A stretch of 36,118 nt of DNA from DATESZ01 sp035283845 (GTDB taxonomy: Bacteria; Desulfobacterota; Syntrophia; Syntrophales; JACQWR01): positions 1 to 36,118 of the forward strand of contig DATESZ010000213.1 in NCBI GenBank assembly GCA_035283845.1. The letters are read 5' to 3'. The notes beneath the pieces were generated by a model, which did not search any database, had not been told where the DNA came from, and saw nothing but the letters and a program-made list of their open reading frames with translations. Position numbers and translations under genes: made by a program. Shown here in pieces: positions 1 through 7,601 of the stretch (positions within the stretch are counted from its first letter, which is position 1; each line of letters begins with the position of its first letter).

Positions 1-10
1 GCTGGCCGGC

Positions 11-289
11 ATGATCCGGGAACGTTTCAAGTTTCAGGTTGTGATCCCCGACTATCTGGAAGAGGTTACCTTAAAGCCCGGTTATGAACTCAAGCGGGTG
101 GAGTATCCGGAAAAGGCGGCGCCCCGTATTGATTGGGTTTACATCCTTGGCGATTTGGAGGCCAAGCTTGCGCAATTGCAGGCGCGCCGGGCGCAATTAG
201 AGGCCAAAACCTGGGTGGCGCAGACGGACCTGAGGGACAGGGTCCTGGAACTTAACCGCGGCCTTATGGAAACCATATCGGAGATTTAG
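11..289 (+). CDS. Unrecognised small protein, possibly 5'-truncated by the window edge
   Basis: This 92-residue reading frame starts at the first ATG, but the frame stays open to the window edge (Leu-Ala-Gly precede the Met). The true start may therefore lie upstream. I do not recognise the family. The first half is mixed and beta-like (FKFQVVIPDYLEEVTLKPG). Residues about 45-85 are rich in Leu, Ala, Gln, Glu and Arg and look like an amphipathic helix or short coiled coil. There is no signal peptide, membrane segment or metal motif. It ends just before a GC-rich hairpin region and is followed by a 160-bp gap before the next gene. Function unknown. Confidence 0.5.
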   Translation: MIRERFKFQVVIPDYLEEVTLKPGYELKRVEYPEKAAPRIDWVYILGDLEAKLAQLQARRAQLEAKTWVAQTDLRDRVLELNRGLMETISEI

Positions 290-348
290 CAGCCCGCAAA
301 GAACAGACTTTTTCAACAATTTATATGAAAATGTCCCCCTCCCTGTAT

Positions 349-371
349 CCCTCCCCCTCGACGGGGGAGGG
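349..371. repeat. GC-rich hairpin, probable dispersed intergenic repeat
   Basis: CCCTCCCCC and GGGGGAGGG form a perfect 9-bp inverted repeat around a 5-nt loop, followed by a G-run (TGGGGTGGGGTGG). It lies in the gap between the first two genes. A very similar C-rich hairpin ends the window (36098-36118), which suggests a dispersed family. There is no T-tract directly after the stem, so it is not a clear terminator. Confidence 0.55.
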
Positions 372-453
372 TGGGGTGGGGTGGTTTTCATCCTTACGTT
401 GTGCCCGCGTCGGGCATGGGGGTTAGTGAGGGAAATACTGCCATGTATTCGGA

Positions 454-1365
454 ATGCACGCCTTTAACTCTATGAGAACAATGGTCCTAAAGGCAGTTTT
501 TTTGATAACCTGCTTTTTTTTCCTTTCCGGCCCGGTTTATGCCGGTGTTTTTTTAGACGACCTGGGAAGGAAGGTGGAGATAGCGCCTTCCCCAAAAAGA
601 ATTGTATCCCTTGCGCCCGGCATCACGGAGGTTCTTTACTGCCTTGGACTGGACGGGGAGATTGCCGGGGTAACGATATACTGTAATTATCCGGAAGCGG
701 CCCGTCATAAACCGAAAATCGGCGGCTTTACCAATATATCCGTGGAGAAGATTCTTTCCATGAATCCCGATCTGATTATCGGCACCGCCGATGGGAACAG
801 GAAGGAAACAGTGATGCGGCTTGAATCGCTGGGGATGCCGGTTTTTATTACCAATCCGAAAACGCTGGATGAAATATTGGGAATGGTGCTTGCTATAGGC
901 AGAATTACCGGCAAGGAAAGAGAGGCGAAAAAGCTGACCCTTCATCTAAAAAACAGGGTAAAGAATCTTTCTTCTCTGGTTAACGGGCGGAGAAAAAGGA
1001 GCGTGTTTTTCCAGGTAGGGGGTGATCCGATCATCACCGTGGGCAGGGATACCGTTCACAACCAGCTTATTACCCTGGCTGGCGGCGTTAATATAGCCGG
1101 CGGGGAGAAAACCCTCTACCCTCACTACAGTGTTGAAGAGGTGGTTGCCAGGCAACCGGAGGTCATCATTCTGACGTCCATGAAATACGAAACAGATGTA
1201 TCAAATATCTGGAATAAATGGAGGAAGTGGCCCCATATCCCGGCGGTCAGGGACAACCGGCTGCATATCATCGATACGGACCTGATAGACAGGTCGTCGC
1301 CCAGGATTGTGGATGGCCTGGCGGAGATGGTTAAGATTATTCATCCTGAAGCAGTAAAGAAATAA
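454..1365 (+). CDS. Periplasmic ABC-transporter substrate-binding protein, BtuF/FhuD-like (probable cobalamin or siderophore binding)
   Basis: The 303-residue protein starts with a signal peptide (hydrophobic stretch about residues 10-25, cleavage near PVYA-G). It continues with the standard opening of the periplasmic-binding family: DDLGRKVEI, then PKRIVSLAPGITEVLYCLGL, and later NISVEKILSMNPDLII and a C-terminal region ending in IVDGLAEMVKIIHP. These match the class III helical-backbone binding proteins for vitamin B12 or iron chelates. No permease or ATPase gene adjoins it, so the ligand is unproven. The start is uncertain: ATG 454, 472 and 481 are all in frame and none has a clear Shine-Dalgarno. 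A GAGGG at 428-432 instead precedes an out-of-frame 10-codon ORF (443-475) whose stop overlaps ATG 472. gltX begins 15 nt downstream. Confidence 0.85.
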   Translation: MHAFNSMRTMVLKAVFLITCFFFLSGPVYAGVFLDDLGRKVEIAPSPKRIVSLAPGITEVLYCLGLDGEIAGVTIYCNYPEAARHKPKIGGFTNISVEKILSMNPDLIIGTADGNRKETVMRLESLGMPVFITNPKTLDEILGMVLAIGRITGKEREAKKLTLHLKNRVKNLSSLVNGRRKRSVFFQVGGDPIITVGRDTVHNQLITLAGGVNIAGGEKTLYPHYSVEEVVARQPEVIILTSMKYETDVSNIWNKWRKWPHIPAVRDNRLHIIDTDLIDRSSPRIVDGLAEMVKIIHPEAVKK

Positions 1366-1380
1366 AAACAAGGTAAAGGC

Positions 1381-2826
1381 ATGTCGGAAGAAAAAAAAGT
1401 AATAACAAGATTTGCGCCCTCGCCGACGGGTTATTTGCATATCGGGGGGGCGAGAACCGCCCTTTTTAACTGGCTTTACACCAGGCATCACGGGGGAACA
1501 TTTATTTTAAGGATCGAGGACACGGACCAGGTCCGTTCCACCGATGAGTCAACGAAGGCCATCCTCGACGCCATGACCTGGCTCGGAATGACCTGGGATG
1601 AAGGGCCTTACTTTCAGGCAAGCTGCTTGCAGTTACACCGTGAAGAGGTGGTAAGGCTCATCAGGGAAGGGAAGGCCTACTGCTGCGTCTGCACACCGGA
1701 AGAGCTGGAGGAAAAGAGGAAGCAATCCTTGGCCGCGGGCAGGAAACCCAAATATGACGGCGCCTGCCGGGAGAAAAATCTGGGCAGAACGACTGAGGCC
1801 GTCGTCAGGTTCCGCTGCCCCCAGAAGGGAGTGACGGTGGTGCCTGACCTGATCAAGGGGGTGGTGACGTTCAACAACGAAGAGCTTGATGACCTGGTCA
1901 TCGAACGGAGCGATGGATACCCTACCTACAATTTTGCCGTCGTGGTGGACGACGCCCGGATGGCAATTACCCATGTCATCCGCGGCGATGATCACCTGAA
2001 CAACACGCCTCGCCAGATTCTCCTTTACGAGGCGCTAGGGTATCATGTGCCCCGTTTCGGGCACGTGCCTATGATTCTGGGGTCGGACAAAACGCGGCTC
2101 AGCAAGAGACACGGCGCCACATCGGTGATGGCCTATAAGGAAATGGGCTATCTGCCGGAAGCCTTGATCAATTATCTCGTCCGGCTGGGTTGGTCCCATG
2201 GAGATCAGGAGATATTTTCCCTTGAGGAACTGATTCGGGCCTTTGATCTCGGCGCAGTGGGAAAATCTGCCGCCGTGTTTAATCCGGAAAAGCTGCTCTG
2301 GTTGAATCAGCACTACCTGAAGGAATGCCCCGTAGAGAAACTGGCAGGAGAGATAGCGCCATTTCTGGAAAAACTGGGACTGCCGGCTGCGAACCGGGAA
2401 TTCACCGCGCGGGTTGTAGGCGACCTGCATACGCGCGCCAAGACCTTGGCGGAAATGGCCGAGGCCGGCGCCTTTTATTTCTTTCCGGAAGTTGCCTTTG
2501 AGGAGGAGGCTGCCGCAAAATTCTTGAAAAAGGAGGTTGCCGGAGACCTGACCGCTGTTGCCGAGGGGATAGCTTCTTTGCAGGATTATACGAAGGAGGG
2601 GATCGAGGCCTTTCTGCGGAACCTGGCCGAGACAAGAAACACCAAACTAAAACTGATCGCCCAGCCATTAAGGGTGGCGCTGACAGGGAAGACCGTAAGT
2701 CCCGGTATTGATGACATCATGGTTACCCTTGGCAAAGAGCGTGTGGCAGACAGGATTAAACGGGCGGTGGAATATATCAATCGTCGCGCTGCAATAAAAC
2801 AGAAAGAAAATAATCATGTTCAATAA
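1381..2826 (+). CDS. gltX: Glutamyl-tRNA synthetase
   Basis: The enzyme charges tRNA-Glu with glutamate in the cytoplasm. The 481 residues are a normal length for bacterial GluRS. The class I signature is present: FAPSPTGYLHIGG near residues 11-23 (HIGH-like) and KTRLSKR at 237-243 (KMSKR-like). Cysteines at 101, 102, 104 and 129 fit the zinc knuckle found in some bacterial GluRS. The C-terminal anticodon-binding domain is complete. ATG 1381 follows AAGGTAAAGGC. Its last 11 bases overlap bioB, so the two are almost certainly co-transcribed; gltX leads the bio operon. Whether it also misacylates tRNA-Gln cannot be told here. Confidence 0.97.
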   Translation: MSEEKKVITRFAPSPTGYLHIGGARTALFNWLYTRHHGGTFILRIEDTDQVRSTDESTKAILDAMTWLGMTWDEGPYFQASCLQLHREEVVRLIREGKAYCCVCTPEELEEKRKQSLAAGRKPKYDGACREKNLGRTTEAVVRFRCPQKGVTVVPDLIKGVVTFNNEELDDLVIERSDGYPTYNFAVVVDDARMAITHVIRGDDHLNNTPRQILLYEALGYHVPRFGHVPMILGSDKTRLSKRHGATSVMAYKEMGYLPEALINYLVRLGWSHGDQEIFSLEELIRAFDLGAVGKSAAVFNPEKLLWLNQHYLKECPVEKLAGEIAPFLEKLGLPAANREFTARVVGDLHTRAKTLAEMAEAGAFYFFPEVAFEEEAAAKFLKKEVAGDLTAVAEGIASLQDYTKEGIEAFLRNLAETRNTKLKLIAQPLRVALTGKTVSPGIDDIMVTLGKERVADRIKRAVEYINRRAAIKQKENNHVQ

Positions 2827-3829
2827 GATGTTAATTAATCTGGCGGAAAAGATTATGGGAGACGGCGCCTTCCGCATATCCTATGAGGAGGCGTGCCGAT
2901 TAGCCGCCCTTCCGGACGACGAGACGCTCGATCTCATCATGTGTGCCGATAAAATACGCCGGAAGTACAAGCAAAATAAAGTCGTTACCTGTTCCATAAC
3001 GAATGCCAAGTCGGGTTTATGCACGGAAGACTGCGCCTTCTGCGCCCAGTCCGCCCACCATGAAACGGGGATTTCCGCCCACCCTCTTTTGAGTGAAAAG
3101 GAAATGGTCGGTAATGCCCTGAGTCTTTATGAGAGCGGCGCTACGGAATTTTCCATGGTCACCAGCGGCTACACGCTTACGGATCAGGAACTGGAGCGGA
3201 TCGGCAGGGCCGCAGGCGCGATAAAAGAGAAAACGGGCATGCTGATCTGCTCCTCCCTCGGCGTCCTGACGGAGGAAAGGGCGAAGCAACTGAAGAAAAG
3301 CGGGCTCTCCGCCTACCACCACAACCTGGAAACGGCCAGAAGTTTCTTTGATCAGGTCTGTACGACCCACGATTATGAAGACGATGTCCAGACCGTAAGG
3401 GTGGCCAGGGCCGCCGGTCTCAAGGTTTGCAGCGGCGGAATCCTGGGGCTCGGTGAAACGTGGGAGCAAAGGGTGGAGCTCTCAATCTCACTGCGGGACC
3501 TCGATGTCGATTCAATTCCCATCAACTTTCTCAATCCCATCCCCGGCACCAGAATGTCTTCCAGACCGCTGCTGTCTCCCATGGAGGCGCTCAAGAGCAT
3601 TGCCCTTTTTCGCTTTATCAATCCGACGAAGGACATTACGATCTGCGGCGGCAGGGAGGTGACCCTTCGCGACTTGCAGCCCCTGATATTCATGGCCGGC
3701 GCGAACGGCTTGCTCATCGGCAATTACCTGACTACGCAGGGCAGGGATATCAAGGCGGACATGGATATGATCAAAGACCTGGGGTTGATTGCCGAGAAAG
3801 GGGTTCAGCACGGAAACAACGGCACTTAA
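2816..3829 (+). CDS. bioB: Biotin synthase, probably the anaerobic type lacking the classical [2Fe-2S] ligand set
   Basis: A radical-SAM enzyme that inserts sulfur into dethiobiotin. The SAM-cluster motif CTEDCAFC places cysteines at 69, 73 and 76. Aligning by spacing with E. coli BioB, Cys128 and Cys188 correspond to Cys145 (ICSSLG) and Cys205 (VCSGGILGLGET). The Cys97 position is Ser113 (EFSMVTSG) and the Arg260 position is Thr275 in ITICGGRE, with a new Cys277 beside it. Those two residues help hold the auxiliary [2Fe-2S] cluster of the E. coli enzyme, so this looks like the variant class of anaerobes that uses a different auxiliary cluster. That last step is inference from literature memory. 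The gene overlaps gltX by 11 bases and bioA by 41. Confidence 0.95.
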   Translation: MFNKMLINLAEKIMGDGAFRISYEEACRLAALPDDETLDLIMCADKIRRKYKQNKVVTCSITNAKSGLCTEDCAFCAQSAHHETGISAHPLLSEKEMVGNALSLYESGATEFSMVTSGYTLTDQELERIGRAAGAIKEKTGMLICSSLGVLTEERAKQLKKSGLSAYHHNLETARSFFDQVCTTHDYEDDVQTVRVARAAGLKVCSGGILGLGETWEQRVELSISLRDLDVDSIPINFLNPIPGTRMSSRPLLSPMEALKSIALFRFINPTKDITICGGREVTLRDLQPLIFMAGANGLLIGNYLTTQGRDIKADMDMIKDLGLIAEKGVQHGNNGT

Positions 3830-5183
3830 AAATAAGACCCTCGCAGAGGACGATAAAAAATACATCTGGCATCCCTTTACCCAGATGCGGGATTATGTGA
3901 AGGAAGATCCCCTTATTATTGAAGAAGGCGAAGGCTGCACATTGAGAGACACCAGGGGCAATGAGTATCTGGATGGTGTTTCCTCACTGTGGACAAATGT
4001 GCACGGTCATCGCAGAGAAAAAATTGACCGCGCCATAAAGGAGCAGTTGGGAAAGGTTGCCCATTCCACCCTGCTGGGCCTTGCTAATGTCCCCGCCATC
4101 GAGTGTGCAAAAAAGCTGATCGGTATTGCGCCCAAAGGCTTAACGAAGGTATTTTATTCAGACAACGGTTCCACCGCCGTGGAGATCGCCCTGAAAATGG
4201 CCTTCCAGTTCCAGCAGCAGGCCCCGGATGGGGATCGGGCGAAAACCAAATTCATTTCCCTGACGAATGCCTATCACGGAGACACGATCGGTTCGGTGAG
4301 CGTGGGGGGCATTGATCTTTTTCACGCCACCTACCGAACGCTTCTCTTTGAGTCGCTCAAGGCCGAATCCCCTTACTGTTATCGTTGCGCCTTCGATAAG
4401 TCCTATCCGTCCTGCGCGCTTGCCTGTCTTGGGCAGATGGAAGAGCTTATGCGGGCCCACGCCCATGAGGTCGCCGCGCTGATTATCGAACCGCTCGTGC
4501 AGGGGGCGGCCGGCATCATCGTCCAGCCTCCCGGATACCTGAAGGGGGTGCGGGAACTCTGCAACCGGCACAATATCATTATGATTGCCGACGAGGTCGC
4601 CGTAGGTTTCGGCAAGACAGGAAAGATGTTTGCCTGTGAACATGAGGGGGTTGTCCCGGATATCATGGCTCTGGCCAAAGGGATAACAGGCGGGTATCTG
4701 CCGCTGGCGGCAACCCTCACTACGGAAAGGATCTATGAAGGGTTTCTCGGCGAGTATGAGGAATTCAAGACCTTCTTTCACGGTCACACCTATACGGGGA
4801 ACCCCCTTGCCTGCGCGGCGGCCATCGCCAACATGGAAATTTTTGAAGAAGAAGGCATACTTGATAAATTACAGGAAAAAATCGCATATTTGAGCGGACA
4901 GTTGCAGAGGTTCTATTCCCTGAGGCATGTAGGCGAGATGCGACAGTGCGGTTTTATGGTCGGCATAGAGTTAGTGTCCAATAAGAATACAAAGGCGCCC
5001 TTTCCGCCGGGAGAAAAAATCGGCCACCGGGTGATAATGGAAGCGAGAAGGCGCGGTCTCATTATCAGACCCTTGGGAAACGTGATTGTTATAATGCCCC
5101 CCCTGAGCATTACTATAAGCGAGCTTGACAGGTTGTGCGAGATTACCGCCCTATCGATCCGCACCGTTACGGAAAAGACATAG
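3789..5183 (+). CDS. bioA: Adenosylmethionine-8-amino-7-oxononanoate aminotransferase
   Basis: A PLP enzyme that makes 7,8-diaminopelargonate from KAPA, normally using SAM as amino donor. The BioA opening KYIWHPFTQMRDY, the DEV motif with Asp268 and the PLP lysine in LAKGITGGYLPLA (Lys297) are all present. The 464-residue length is normal. The start is unusual: an in-frame TGA at 3786-3788 is followed directly by TTG 3789, and no other ATG, GTG or TTG occurs before the conserved WHPF block. So TTG 3789, preceded by CTGGGG, is the best start and the gene begins 41 bases inside bioB, which suggests translational coupling. bioF and bioD are not in the window. Confidence 0.95.
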   Translation: MPRKGFSTETTALKNKTLAEDDKKYIWHPFTQMRDYVKEDPLIIEEGEGCTLRDTRGNEYLDGVSSLWTNVHGHRREKIDRAIKEQLGKVAHSTLLGLANVPAIECAKKLIGIAPKGLTKVFYSDNGSTAVEIALKMAFQFQQQAPDGDRAKTKFISLTNAYHGDTIGSVSVGGIDLFHATYRTLLFESLKAESPYCYRCAFDKSYPSCALACLGQMEELMRAHAHEVAALIIEPLVQGAAGIIVQPPGYLKGVRELCNRHNIIMIADEVAVGFGKTGKMFACEHEGVVPDIMALAKGITGGYLPLAATLTTERIYEGFLGEYEEFKTFFHGHTYTGNPLACAAAIANMEIFEEEGILDKLQEKIAYLSGQLQRFYSLRHVGEMRQCGFMVGIELVSNKNTKAPFPPGEKIGHRVIMEARRRGLIIRPLGNVIVIMPPLSITISELDRLCEITALSIRTVTEKT

Positions 5184-5549
5184 ATGGATATATTCGAGGA
5201 AATCAGGACGATATTGACGGAAATTCTTGACCTGGAAAGCCGCGAGGTTACAGACGAGAGCTACCTGATCAGGGAATTGGGCGCCGAATCAATAGACCTT
5301 CTGGAACTGGCGGCCGCTCTGAATGCAAGGTTCAGGATCGAGGTGAAGGAAGATGATCTGTTTCTCAGGGACATCCGCTATCGCCTGAAGGAAGCAAGGC
5401 AGGAAGACGGCGAGATACTGCCTCTGGCCGATTTTCCCTTTCTTACGAAGGAAAGGCTGAGGGAGATTGATTCCGACCTGGAAACCGCTCCCGTTCTCAA
5501 GGTAAAAGACCTGGTGAGTTACGTTGCCTGGCAGATGCAAAGGGCATGA
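5184..5549 (+). CDS. Acyl carrier protein with a C-terminal extension, in the biotin operon
   Basis: The 121-residue protein has an ACP fold in its first 75 residues. GAESIDLLELAAALNARF places the phosphopantetheine-attachment serine at Ser36, with Glu in place of the usual preceding Asp. The remaining 45 residues (DFPFLTKERLREI, then LKVKDLVSYVAWQ) extend it beyond the typical 75-85-residue housekeeping ACP. It begins immediately after the bioA stop and ends 4 nt before the next gene. That position suggests it carries the pimeloyl (or precursor) chain for biotin synthesis, but this is inference; a general or other secondary-metabolic ACP is the alternative. Confidence 0.85.
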   Translation: MDIFEEIRTILTEILDLESREVTDESYLIRELGAESIDLLELAAALNARFRIEVKEDDLFLRDIRYRLKEARQEDGEILPLADFPFLTKERLREIDSDLETAPVLKVKDLVSYVAWQMQRA

Positions 5550-5553
5550 AGAA

Positions 5554-6186
5554 ATGTCGTTACTCGACGAACTCTCAACAGCGCGGCGAAGTATCAGAAA
5601 ATACCGGGCAGAAATGCCGCCTTCAAGCTGTATCGAAGAGATGCTTCGTCTTGCCCTTCATGCCCCGTCCTCAGGCAACACTCAGCCGGTTCGATTTATC
5701 CGCATCAACTCCGAGAGCGTGAAGGCCCTCCTGCGTGAGGATATGGAAGCCGGGCTCAGTAGGTTTTTGCAGGCGGCAGTCGTGTCAAAGCAGCCTAAAA
5801 AACTGAGAAACTGGATAAACGCCTATTACCGTTTTTCACAATTCATGTTTGACGCCCCCCTGCTGATGGCCCTAGGAACGGTGAGAGCCTTGTCCGGTTT
5901 CTCCCGCACTCTCTCGGAAAATGGGATAAATATTGCCGCAAAAAGATGGGAAACGGATGCGGATATTGCTGTCGGTCTTGCCCTCCAGGGATTCATGCTC
6001 AAGGGCCTGGAACTCGGCCTCGGAACCTGTATTCTGACGGCGCCCCTCGCCTTTATGTCACGGGTGGACGAGGCACTCGCTCTTACGGATGTGGAGATTA
6101 AATGTTTCATCACGATAGGTTTCCCGGCCGAAACACCTTCCACACCGAAAAAGAAAGGGATTGCCCACAGTTATCGCGAACTATAA
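5554..6186 (+). CDS. Nitroreductase-family flavoprotein
   Basis: About 210 residues from ATG 5554 (an earlier in-frame ATG at 5524 lies inside the ACP gene and is less likely). The N-terminal ARRSIRKYRAEMPP and the following LRLALHAPSSGNTQPVRFI are the FMN-binding signatures of the nitroreductase/Frp superfamily. The later FMLKGLELGLGTCIL and the C-terminal FITIGFPAE also match. Members reduce quinones, nitro groups or flavins, or act in cofactor pathways; the substrate cannot be read from sequence. It is the last gene of the gltX-bioB-bioA-ACP operon, 4 nt after the ACP, so a role in making or reducing the acyl precursor is possible but unproven. Confidence 0.85.
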   Translation: MSLLDELSTARRSIRKYRAEMPPSSCIEEMLRLALHAPSSGNTQPVRFIRINSESVKALLREDMEAGLSRFLQAAVVSKQPKKLRNWINAYYRFSQFMFDAPLLMALGTVRALSGFSRTLSENGINIAAKRWETDADIAVGLALQGFMLKGLELGLGTCILTAPLAFMSRVDEALALTDVEIKCFITIGFPAETPSTPKKKGIAHSYREL

Positions 6187-6208
6187 GGGCGTCGGTTTTT
6201 TAGTGAAA

Positions 6209-6303
6209 CCCTCATGACGGTGCCCGACACAAAGGAGAATGAAAATGGCCACCCAGGTGAATATAATTAAATCGAATACTTAGATGTGCATTTTCGAGTG
6301 AAA
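6209..6303 (+). repeat. 95-bp repeat unit, copy A (single)
   Basis: A 95-bp unit beginning CCCTCATGACGG and ending TTTTCGAGTGAAA. It matches, in opposite orientation, both units of the tandem pair at 35873-36062 with only a few differences. The six bases before it (GTGAAA, 6203-6208) are the same as the unit's own end, as if it came from a tandem array. Inside is AAAGGAG followed seven bases later by a 12-codon micro-ORF (6245-6283). Confidence 0.9.
6245..6283 (+). other. 12-codon micro-ORF inside the 95-bp repeat, copy A
   Basis: ATG to TAG encodes MATQVNIIKSNT, preceded by AAAGGAG at 6231-6237, seven bases upstream of the ATG, a near-ideal ribosome site. The same frame is open in both other repeat copies. 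Translation is not shown; it could be a regulatory or chance ORF. Confidence 0.35.
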
Positions 6304-6316
6304 GAGCTTCTAAGTT

Positions 6317-6661
6317 TTACAGATGAATGACCTTGTCTGCCTTATGCATAGCCTCAAGGATGTCGGGCATGTTGGAAACTGTGCCTGCCGCTATCTTTTC
6401 CCTGATGCCATAATAATCGAGACAGGTCTGGCAGGCAAGCATTTCGACACCCCTTTCCTCCAGCACCTTGATAGCATCAAGAGAAGGTGATTCCGGCAAG
6501 AGCAGTCTAACCCCCCGCTCCATCAGGATGATATGCGAGGGATGTTTCACCGCCTGGACCAATTTCAAGAAGAAGATGTTAATGAGCCGGTTGCCCAATT
6601 CCTCATCCTGGCAGCCGATCTTGTCCGAAGTAATGAAATAAACAAAGTTGGTCGTTATCAT
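6317..6661 (-). CDS. DsrE/F-like sulfur-relay protein resembling the C-terminal domain of YedF
   Basis: The 114-residue cytoplasmic protein has the DsrE fold order: an N-terminal strand ITTNFVYFITSDKIG, then LMERGVRLLLPES, then VLEERGVEMLACQTCLDYYGI, then an amphipathic C-terminus. The AC-x2-CLDYYGI segment is characteristic of the YedF-type selenium/sulfur relay family, whose members usually also carry an N-terminal TusA domain; that domain is absent here. Cys residues in this segment could carry persulfide. It starts at ATG 6661 behind AAGGAGG and follows the outer-membrane protein gene by 16 nt, so it is the third gene of a rhodanese-barrel-DsrE operon. A sulfur-transfer role is inferred. 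Confidence 0.82.
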   Translation of the reverse strand: MITTNFVYFITSDKIGCQDEELGNRLINIFFLKLVQAVKHPSHIILMERGVRLLLPESPSLDAIKVLEERGVEMLACQTCLDYYGIREKIAAGTVSNMPDILEAMHKADKVIHL

Positions 6662-6677
6662 CTCTTTTCCTCCTTAA

Positions 6678-7526
6678 TTAAGGTATTTGATAAGCCACGG
6701 CAATGGAGTAGGTGGCCCCCATAGCCGTATTCTGGCCGTAAATAGCCGGTGTAAACCCTAATTCGAGGCCCCACTGTTTGGACATTTTATAGCCCAGTAC
6801 CATATCCAGTTTTCCAATGTCAAAGTTATTCGTGGTGGTCGGATTGCCGGAGGTATCCATGTGCTTTCCGTTGTCCATACTGTAGATACCATCCAACTTG
6901 ATCCGGCCGTAAAGGTCTTTAGTGAGGTTCATGCCGAATTCGGCAAGATACCTGATTTCGTCGGAGGGGTCCTTAAATCGCCACCGGTAGCCAACCTCCA
7001 GGTTGCAGTACCCGGGAATAAAGGGGTATAAAGAACGGCCATAGAGCAGCCTGGCTTCAAAGTCATACTGCCCGTTGCCCATGGGCAGGGGATCATCCTT
7101 GTCGTAGGCTTCGGGAATTTTTACCATAGTCTGTGCGGCTGCGACACCCAGGGAGCCTTCATAGAGTTTAAATTTCACGCCCAAGTCTATATCGCCCAAA
7201 CTATAGGTTTCCATCTTGACGGTATCGTCGTCTTTGCGGATGTATTTATAATAGAGAGAATTGGTTATTGTTAAACTGTCCGTAAGTCCATATTCCAGGT
7301 AATTGTTCAGGTTGAAGTCCCGGAAATCTCCATTATTGGCAAAGTCTCTATGATCGCCGCTGTTGTCAAATTCCTTTTTGGCGTAATAGTAGTTAAAAGC
7401 CAATCTATCATATATTTTACCTTGACCCAAAGTCCAGGCCCCGGCCAGACAGGCGGAGGCCGAAAATAGGACCAGACCGATCGTCACAAACGCGGCGGCA
7501 GTGCATTTCCTGATCACATTAGTCAC
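6678..7526 (-). CDS. Outer-membrane beta-barrel protein, substrate unknown
   Basis: GTG 7526 is chosen as start because AAGGAGGA lies 4 bases upstream; this gives 282 residues opening with a signal peptide (VTNVIRKCTAAAFVTIGLV, cleavage near CLAG). The mature part has alternating strands rich in Tyr, Asp, Asn and Gly (YDRLAFNYYYAKKEF, YLEYGLTDSLTITNSLYYKY, YSLGDIDLGVKFKLY, CNLEVGYRWRF, LDMVLGYKMSKQWGLELGF). It ends in an aromatic-bounded strand (YSIAVAYQI), typical of a transporter-type barrel of about 12 strands. It sits between the rhodanese lipoprotein gene (75-nt gap with a hairpin) and the DsrE-like gene. Uptake or export of a sulfur compound is a guess from that context. Confidence 0.78.
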   Translation of the reverse strand: MTNVIRKCTAAAFVTIGLVLFSASACLAGAWTLGQGKIYDRLAFNYYYAKKEFDNSGDHRDFANNGDFRDFNLNNYLEYGLTDSLTITNSLYYKYIRKDDDTVKMETYSLGDIDLGVKFKLYEGSLGVAAAQTMVKIPEAYDKDDPLPMGNGQYDFEARLLYGRSLYPFIPGYCNLEVGYRWRFKDPSDEIRYLAEFGMNLTKDLYGRIKLDGIYSMDNGKHMDTSGNPTTTNNFDIGKLDMVLGYKMSKQWGLELGFTPAIYGQNTAMGATYSIAVAYQIP

Positions 7527-7554
7527 ATGTTCCTCCTTGAGATATGAGAAACGG

Positions 7555-7590
7555 AAACGGGGAGACTTCCTCACCAATGCCTCCCCGTTT
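7555..7590. terminator. Intercistronic hairpin between rhodanese and barrel genes
   Basis: AAACGGGGAG and CTCCCCGTTT form a perfect 10-bp stem with a 16-nt loop. Read on the minus strand it follows the rhodanese stop and is followed only by an interrupted T-run, so it may act as a partial terminator or an mRNA-stabilising element that lowers expression of the downstream genes. Read on the plus strand it is followed by TTTTTCTC but there is no upstream plus gene. Confidence 0.5.
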
Positions 7591-7601
7591 TTCTCATTAC
7601 A

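Noticed and set aside
385..475. Possible cobalamin riboswitch before the BtuF-like gene
   Set aside because: Only short G-rich and GGGAA-like fragments are present in the wrong order. No recognisable B12 box or extended stem structure, and the gap is too short.
443..475. 10-codon upstream ORF (MYSECTPLTL) overlapping ATG 472
   Set aside because: It has a fair ribosome site, but nothing else supports it and the main gene's start is itself uncertain. Mentioned only in the BtuF entry.
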